This document shows, piece after piece, positions 6,054 to 9,437 of a stretch of 9,437 nucleotides of DNA. The stretch is from positions 1 to 9,437 of the forward strand of contig JALSJL010000458.1 of the NCBI GenBank assembly GCA_026989405.1, given 5' to 3'. A model generated the notes under the pieces. That model was given only the letters and a program-made list of their open reading frames with translations, was not told the DNA's origin and searched no databases. The position numbers and the translations under genes are program-made. Position 1 is the first letter of the stretch; each line of letters begins with the position of its first letter. The DNA comes from Marinosulfonomonas sp. (GTDB lineage Bacteria > Pseudomonadota > Alphaproteobacteria > Rhodobacterales > Rhodobacteraceae).

Positions 6054-7319
6054 ATGAAAGACCACGCAGATATCCCCGCCCTGATGGCAGAGATCGGCCA
6101 GCGCGCGAAAGCCGCCTCCGAACAACTGGCCTTTGCGACGCCCGATGCCAAGGCCCAGGCGCTGGCGGCGGCGGCCGATGCGGTCTGGGCCCGGCGCGGC
6201 GAGATCATCGCCGCCAACGCGCAGGACATGGCCTTTGGCCGCGACAAGGGGCTGAGCCGCGCGATGATGGACCGGCTGATGCTGGACGAGGGGCGCATTC
6301 AGGGCATCGTCGACGGGTTGCGCAACATCGCCGCCCAGCCCGATCCCGTGGGCGAGGTGATCCGGGAATGGGACATGCCCTCGGGGCTGCACATCCGCCG
6401 GGTGCGCACGCCTCTGGGCGTGATCGGCGTGATCTACGAAAGCCGCCCCAACGTCACCGCCGATGCCGGGGCGCTGTGCCTGAAGGCGGGCAATGCGGTG
6501 ATCCTGCGCGGCGGTTCGGAAAGCTTCCACTCGTCCCGCGCGATCCACGAATGCCTGGTCGAAGGGCTGCGCGCCGCCGGCCTGCCCGAAGATGCGATCC
6601 AGTTGGTGCCGACGCGCGAGCGCGCCGCGGTGCAGGAAATGCTGACCATGACCGAGGCGATCGACGTGATCGTGCCGCGCGGCGGCAAGGGGCTGGTGGG
6701 GCTCGTGCAGCGCGAGGCGCGCGTGCCGGTTTTCGCCCATCTCGAAGGCATCGTGCATATCTATATTGACAAGGCCGCCGACCCGGCGAAAACCCTTGCC
6801 GTGGTGCTGAACGCGAAAACCCGCCGCCCCGGCATCTGCGGTGCCGCCGAATGCCTGCTGATCCACCGCGACATCGCCGAAACCCTGGGCGCCGAGGTGA
6901 TTTTCGCCCTCGTCGAGGCCGGCGTGAGCGTGCATGCGGACGAGGCGCTGCAGCAGCTGCCGGGCACGGTGCCGGCCACCGAAGACGACTGGGGTCGCGA
7001 ATACCTGGACATGGAGATCGCCGCGCGCGTGGTTGCCGACCAGGACGAGGCGATGGCGCATATCCGCCGCTACGGCTCGTCGCATACCGATGCGATCCTG
7101 ACCGAGGACGATGCCGCCGCCGCCCGCTTCTTCGAGCGTCTCGACAGCGCGATCCTGATGCGCAATGCCTCGACCCAGTTCGCCGACGGCGGCGAATTCG
7201 GCATGGGGGCCGAGATCGGCATCGCCACCGGCAAGATGCACGCGCGCGGCCCCGTCGGGGCCGAGCAGTTGACCAGTTTCAAGTATCTGGTGGACGGCGA
7301 TGGGGCGACACGCCCCTGA
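6054..7319 (+). CDS. proA: Glutamate-5-semialdehyde dehydrogenase (gamma-glutamyl phosphate reductase)
   Basis: ProA reduces gamma-glutamyl phosphate with NADPH to glutamate-5-semialdehyde, which cyclises on the way to proline. The 421-aa protein has the full length of the family. PLGVIGVIYESRPNVTAD (120-137) and KAGNAVILRGGSES (144-157) belong to the cofactor-binding part. The catalytic cysteine is Cys262 in KTRRPGICGAAECLL (255-269). The residue after it is Gly, where E. coli has Asn (CNA), a variant I believe is usual in Rhodobacterales. The C-terminal half has GSSHTDAILTED (341-352), FADGGEFGMGAEIGI (376-390) and the ending TSFKYLVDG. The ATG at 6054 is preceded by AAGG about 9 nt upstream; a longer in-frame reading from 5961 would overlap proB and is not family-like. 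Confidence 0.97.
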   Translation: MKDHADIPALMAEIGQRAKAASEQLAFATPDAKAQALAAAADAVWARRGEIIAANAQDMAFGRDKGLSRAMMDRLMLDEGRIQGIVDGLRNIAAQPDPVGEVIREWDMPSGLHIRRVRTPLGVIGVIYESRPNVTADAGALCLKAGNAVILRGGSESFHSSRAIHECLVEGLRAAGLPEDAIQLVPTRERAAVQEMLTMTEAIDVIVPRGGKGLVGLVQREARVPVFAHLEGIVHIYIDKAADPAKTLAVVLNAKTRRPGICGAAECLLIHRDIAETLGAEVIFALVEAGVSVHADEALQQLPGTVPATEDDWGREYLDMEIAARVVADQDEAMAHIRRYGSSHTDAILTEDDAAAARFFERLDSAILMRNASTQFADGGEFGMGAEIGIATGKMHARGPVGAEQLTSFKYLVDGDGATRP

Positions 7320-7423
7320 CCCTGCCGCTCGATCGTCGCCCCGCCGTTTTCCGATTTCCGCAAGCGCGGCCAGCAATGCAAGGGCGAGTTCGCAAGACTG
7401 TCGCGCAATCGAGGAGGAATAAG

Positions 7424-7582
7424 ATGTCACTGGCCGAAATCGTCATCAGCACCCTGATTTTCGCGGCCCTGTTCGGTGCCGTGATGCGCTGGATTGGCGC
7501 CAGCAACAGTTCGATTGCCAATGTGGTGGTCGGCAGTGTGATCTACTTTTTTGTGCTGGCGTTATTTGCCTTTGTCTTCTGA
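7424..7582 (+). CDS. Small two-helix membrane protein, unknown function
   Basis: This is a 52-aa hydrophobic protein. Residues 5-22 (EIVISTLIFAALFGAVMR) and 31-52 (a Val/Phe/Leu-rich stretch) could each span the membrane, with a short polar turn WIGASNSS (23-30) between. The charges are Glu5 near the start and Arg22 before the turn. A perfect AGGAGG (7412-7417) sits 6 nt before the ATG, which makes real and efficient translation likely. It lies 104 bp after proA on the same strand and could be read from the same transcript or its own promoter; none was recognised. It ends 11 bp from the end of convergent chpT. I do not recognise the family and assign no function. Confidence 0.8.
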   Translation: MSLAEIVISTLIFAALFGAVMRWIGASNSSIANVVVGSVIYFFVLALFAFVF

Positions 7583-7593
7583 AGGTGCGGCGA

Positions 7594-8196
7594 TCAGAAA
7601 CGCACGCGAATCAGGCCGGGCGAAGTCTCCAAGGTGATGTCGCGGCCATGTTCGGCCGCACTCAGGCCGGCAAGCGCAAATTGCACGGTGGCGGGGCTTA
7701 ACGGGCCGGTAGATTGCGGATCACTCAGCATGGCCCACAATTCAGGCACGAAATTCAGCGCATCAGATTGCCCGGAAATAGCCCAGTTGTCAGCCAGCAT
7801 TCGCACGGACAGATGGCCACCGCGCGGCATGGCGCTTTCAAAGCATTGCAGAACAAGAAACGCCGTCTTGACGCCCGACCGGGGCAGATCGCCTTCCGGT
7901 TCCCATTCGATCGCCGTGCGGCCGCCACGGGTCACATCGCGCAGGATCGACAGGATTTCCTGACGCCCGATCATCTGCCCGTCGGGGGCCGCACCGAAGG
8001 CTATGCGAAAGAACCGGATGCGCGCGTTTGCGTTTTCGGCGCTTTCGGCAATAAGCCCGATTTCGGGGCCATTCAGGTCTCCGCCCATGGAAATCAGTTC
8101 AACGCCGTTGCTGATTGCGCCAATTGGGCTGATAAGGTCGTGACATATGCGCGAACCGATCAGTTCGGCCAGGCTGGCGCGCTTGCCGGTCAGCAT
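7594..8196 (-). CDS. chpT: Histidine phosphotransferase ChpT
   Basis: This 200-aa protein matches the ChpT/HPTransfase family, a dimeric phosphotransferase shaped like a histidine kinase core but without a working ATP site. In alphaproteobacteria it passes phosphate from hybrid kinase CckA to the response regulators CtrA and CpdR; in Rhodobacterales this pathway governs motility, gene transfer agents and related traits. The H box is ELIGSRICHDLISPIGAISNGVEL (11-34) with phospho-accepting His19. The remainder is a degenerate Bergerat-type domain. The ATG at 8196 is preferred; a TTG at 8202 would add two residues but lacks a suitably placed ribosome site (GCGGGG lies 7-12 nt before the ATG). 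It is divergent from the DUF3553 gene with 24 bp between start codons. Confidence 0.88.
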   Translation of the reverse strand: MLTGKRASLAELIGSRICHDLISPIGAISNGVELISMGGDLNGPEIGLIAESAENANARIRFFRIAFGAAPDGQMIGRQEILSILRDVTRGGRTAIEWEPEGDLPRSGVKTAFLVLQCFESAMPRGGHLSVRMLADNWAISGQSDALNFVPELWAMLSDPQSTGPLSPATVQFALAGLSAAEHGRDITLETSPGLIRVRF

Positions 8197-8220
8197 GAGC
8201 AACCCCGCGGAGAGGACCAG

Positions 8221-8403
8221 ATGGAAGACCTGAATTCACAGCTCGCGCCCGGCATGCTGGTGCGCCACCCGGAAAAGCCCGAATGGGGCGTCGGCCAGGT
8301 GCAAACCAACATCCCGGGACGCATAACGGTCATGTTTGAAGATGCCGGCAAGGTAGTGGTCAATTCCAATTTGGTCGCCCTGGATTTGGTGGTCGAGCCA
8401 TGA
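8221..8403 (+). CDS. DUF3553 family protein
   Basis: This small 60-aa soluble protein matches DUF3553 in pattern. GMLVRHPEKPEWGVGQVQ (11-28) is followed by RITVMFEDAGKVVV (34-47) and a short hydrophobic end. The V-x-H-x(n)-W-G-x-G-x-V pattern followed by beta strands resembles the Tudor-like C-terminal domain of PcrA/UvrD helicases and the RNA-polymerase-binding domain of CarD-type proteins; this similarity is my reading, not a search result. GGAGAGG (8209-8215) lies 5 nt before the ATG. The gene is divergent from chpT; any promoter must lie largely within the chpT coding sequence. The biological role is unknown. Confidence 0.8.
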   Translation: MEDLNSQLAPGMLVRHPEKPEWGVGQVQTNIPGRITVMFEDAGKVVVNSNLVALDLVVEP

Positions 8404-8408
8404 TGGCT

Positions 8409-8437
8409 CTGGGAAAGCTGCATGAATCTCCTATACT
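8409..8437 (+). promoter_or_regulatory. Candidate promoter of the leader ORF-olsB-olsA unit, with GANTC in the spacer
   Basis: TATACT (8432-8437) is a near-consensus -10 in otherwise GC-rich DNA. CTGGGA (8409-8414), 17 nt upstream, is a weak -35 (3 of 6). A GAATC (GANTC, the CcrM methylation site) lies at 8424-8428, between the two elements and 3 nt before the -10. In Caulobacter, GcrA activates promoters with methylated GANTC sites in this region, which would also excuse the weak -35. Expected start is near 8444, only about 14 nt before the leader ORF. Confidence 0.45.
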
Positions 8438-8457
8438 ACAACCGAAAGAGGTGTCAA

Positions 8458-8574
8458 ATGAGGTATGTGCACGCAAAAGGCGTAGTTTCCTCAATCTTGC
8501 CTCGGGTCTTGCCCGCGTTGTGGAGCGCCGGTAAGAATTTTCCCGATCCACAAGGGATACCGGCCAGGAAATGA
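8458..8574 (+). CDS. 38-aa leader ORF overlapping the olsB start
   Basis: This small ORF starts at ATG 8458, 6 nt after a good AGAGG ribosome site (8447-8451). It encodes 38 residues beginning MRYVHAKGVV and ending GIPARK. Its TGA (8572-8574) overlaps the olsB ATG (8571-8573) as ATGA, the classic form of translational coupling. The first arginine codon and the penultimate one are AGG, and one isoleucine codon is ATA, both rare in such genomes, which suggests the coding sequence is not under selection for fast translation. The peptide has no recognisable domain; five prolines and a basic end are noted. olsB itself has AGGA directly against its ATG and no well-spaced ribosome site, so it may depend on translation of this leader. 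A chance overlap cannot be excluded. Confidence 0.5.
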   Translation: MRYVHAKGVVSSILPRVLPALWSAGKNFPDPQGIPARK

Positions 8575-9356
8575 TTGAAGACAAGACATTTCTCGACCTG
8601 CGTCTGGCCGACAATGAACAGGATATTCTGGGTGCACAAAGGCTGCGATATCGTGTCTTTGTTGAAGAGCTGGGCGGTGACGGCCCCGACGTCGACCATC
8701 GTGCGCGCCTGGAGCGGGATGAATTCGACCCTCATGCGGACCACCTGATTCTGGTCGATCCGCGCCGGAGTCCGGAAACGCTGGACCACGTGGTCGGGGT
8801 CTACAGGCTGCTGACCGGGGAGCGCGCCCAGCATGCAGGGGGGTTTTATTCCGAGCGCGAGTTTGACCTTGCAGCCCTGAAAGCCTCGGGGAAATCGCTG
8901 TTGGAACTCGGGCGCTCCTGCGTCGACCGAAATCACCGTGGCGGTCTGGCCCTGTTCACGCTGTGGAACGGGTTGGCGGAATATGTCCGGTTCCGAAAGG
9001 CCGATGTGCTGTTTGGCGTTGCCAGTTTTCACGGCACCGATCCTGCACCGCTGTCAGAGCCGCTGTCCTATCTGCACCACCATCATCTTGCCGACCCCGA
9101 GTTGCGCCCTGTTGCGATCGGGCCCGACAGACGGCCGATGAATGTTCTGCCGGTTGGGCAGGTTGGCCGCCGGGCAGCCCTGCGTGTGATCCCGCCGCTG
9201 ATCAAGGCCTATCTGCGCATTGGCGGGCAGGTCGGCGACGGGGCCTTTGCGGACAGGGCGTTCAACACGACCGACGTGTGCATGGTGGTGGACACTGCCC
9301 GGATCAGCCCCCGGCAACGCACCCTGTATTCCTCGGCCGGCGCGGCAGATGCCTGA
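8571..9356 (+). CDS. olsB: L-ornithine N-alpha-acyltransferase OlsB
   Basis: OlsB transfers a 3-hydroxyacyl chain from acyl-ACP to the alpha-amino group of ornithine, giving lyso-ornithine lipid, at the cytoplasmic face of the membrane. The 261-aa protein has the family's (Acetyltransf_5, GNAT-like) hallmarks: AQRLRYRVFVEELGGDG (22-38), VGVYRLL (75-81), ELGRSCVDRNHRGG (112-125), GVASFHGTD (149-157) and the end motif GGQVGDGAFADRAFNTTDVC (218-237). The ATG at 8571 gives the typical N-terminus, but its AGGA lies directly against the start codon, so initiation probably depends on coupling to the 38-aa leader ORF. It overlaps the next gene by 8 bp. In several alphaproteobacteria ornithine lipids rise under phosphate starvation; no clear Pho box was found here. 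Confidence 0.93.
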   Translation: MIEDKTFLDLRLADNEQDILGAQRLRYRVFVEELGGDGPDVDHRARLERDEFDPHADHLILVDPRRSPETLDHVVGVYRLLTGERAQHAGGFYSEREFDLAALKASGKSLLELGRSCVDRNHRGGLALFTLWNGLAEYVRFRKADVLFGVASFHGTDPAPLSEPLSYLHHHHLADPELRPVAIGPDRRPMNVLPVGQVGRRAALRVIPPLIKAYLRIGGQVGDGAFADRAFNTTDVCMVVDTARISPRQRTLYSSAGAADA

Positions 9357-9437
9357 TCCATGGTGCCCCGAGGTCATTCCCGCGCCAGAGCCGCTCGGCG
9401 TGGCGGGCTGGGCGCGCGCGGCCCTGCGTCTTGTGGC
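9349..9437 (+). CDS. olsA: Probable OlsA lyso-ornithine lipid O-acyltransferase, N-terminal fragment
   Basis: ATG at 9349 opens a frame that stays open to the window end (29 codons): MPDPWCPEVIPAPEPLGVAG, then WARAALRLV. It overlaps olsB by 8 bp (ATGCCTGA). A short Pro-rich start followed by GWxRxxLR is how many Rhodobacterales OlsA proteins (PlsC-type 1-acylglycerol-phosphate acyltransferases) begin. OlsA adds the second acyl chain to make ornithine lipid. The catalytic HX4D motif lies beyond the window, so the call rests mainly on gene order after olsB. Confidence 0.6.
   Translation, partial: MPDPWCPEVIPAPEPLGVAGWARAALRLV

Noticed and set aside
2731..7430. Long minus-strand open frames opposite the operon (2731-3789, 3777-4787, 5096-6298, 5784-7430)
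   Set aside because: They are antisense shadows of high-GC coding sequence; the translations are Arg/Ala/Gly/His-rich with no family resemblance, and the plus-strand genes are firmly identified.
7696..7702. CtrA half-site (TTAAC) near the end of chpT
   Set aside because: Only one half-site is present, without the second TTAA at 7-bp spacing, and it lies inside coding sequence.
7714..8220. N-terminal extension of the DUF3553 protein on the plus strand
   Set aside because: It runs antisense through chpT; the ATG at 8221 has a good GGAGAGG site and gives the normal DUF3553 length.

Overview
The window reads as a chromosomal segment of an alphaproteobacterium, most likely Rhodobacterales (Rhodobacteraceae/Paracoccaceae). 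The reasons are the high GC, strong third-position GC bias, a ChpT-type histidine phosphotransferase, a DUF3553 protein, an olsB-olsA pair, and an intergenic motif that I recall as common in this order. No phage, transposon, CRISPR, rRNA or tRNA sequence was recognised.

Left part (1-2017, minus strand): the 5' part of a class I SAM-dependent methyltransferase runs off the window edge. Upstream of it, in the same orientation, is a RhlE-like DEAD-box RNA helicase with a long basic, low-complexity tail. The roughly 105-bp gap between them holds a 19-bp tandem repeat. A 319-bp divergent intergenic region (2018-2336) follows. It contains several inverted repeats, three GANTC (CcrM) sites and a candidate helicase promoter.

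Middle part (2337-7582, plus strand): a tightly packed probable operon of a GNAT acetyltransferase, a protein of two fused GNAT domains, obgE, proB and proA, followed by a 52-aa two-helix membrane protein. The first four genes overlap at each junction (8, 4 and 13 bp). ObgE is a ribosome-assembly GTPase. ProB and ProA carry out the first two steps of proline synthesis from glutamate.

Right part (7594-9437): chpT lies on the minus strand, convergent with the small membrane protein. It is divergent, with only 24 bp between start codons, from a 60-aa DUF3553 protein. Next on the plus strand is a candidate promoter, an apparently translated 38-codon leader ORF whose stop overlaps the olsB start (ATGA), then olsB and the first 29 codons of a probable olsA. 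OlsB and OlsA together make ornithine lipids.

The genes themselves are mostly familiar housekeeping families. The less ordinary signals are the leader ORF coupled to olsB, a GANTC site inside the candidate olsBA promoter, the structured helicase upstream region, the three-domain GNAT tandem, and the stand-alone DUF3553 protein, which resembles the C-terminal domain of PcrA/UvrD helicases. I see no large undescribed system.
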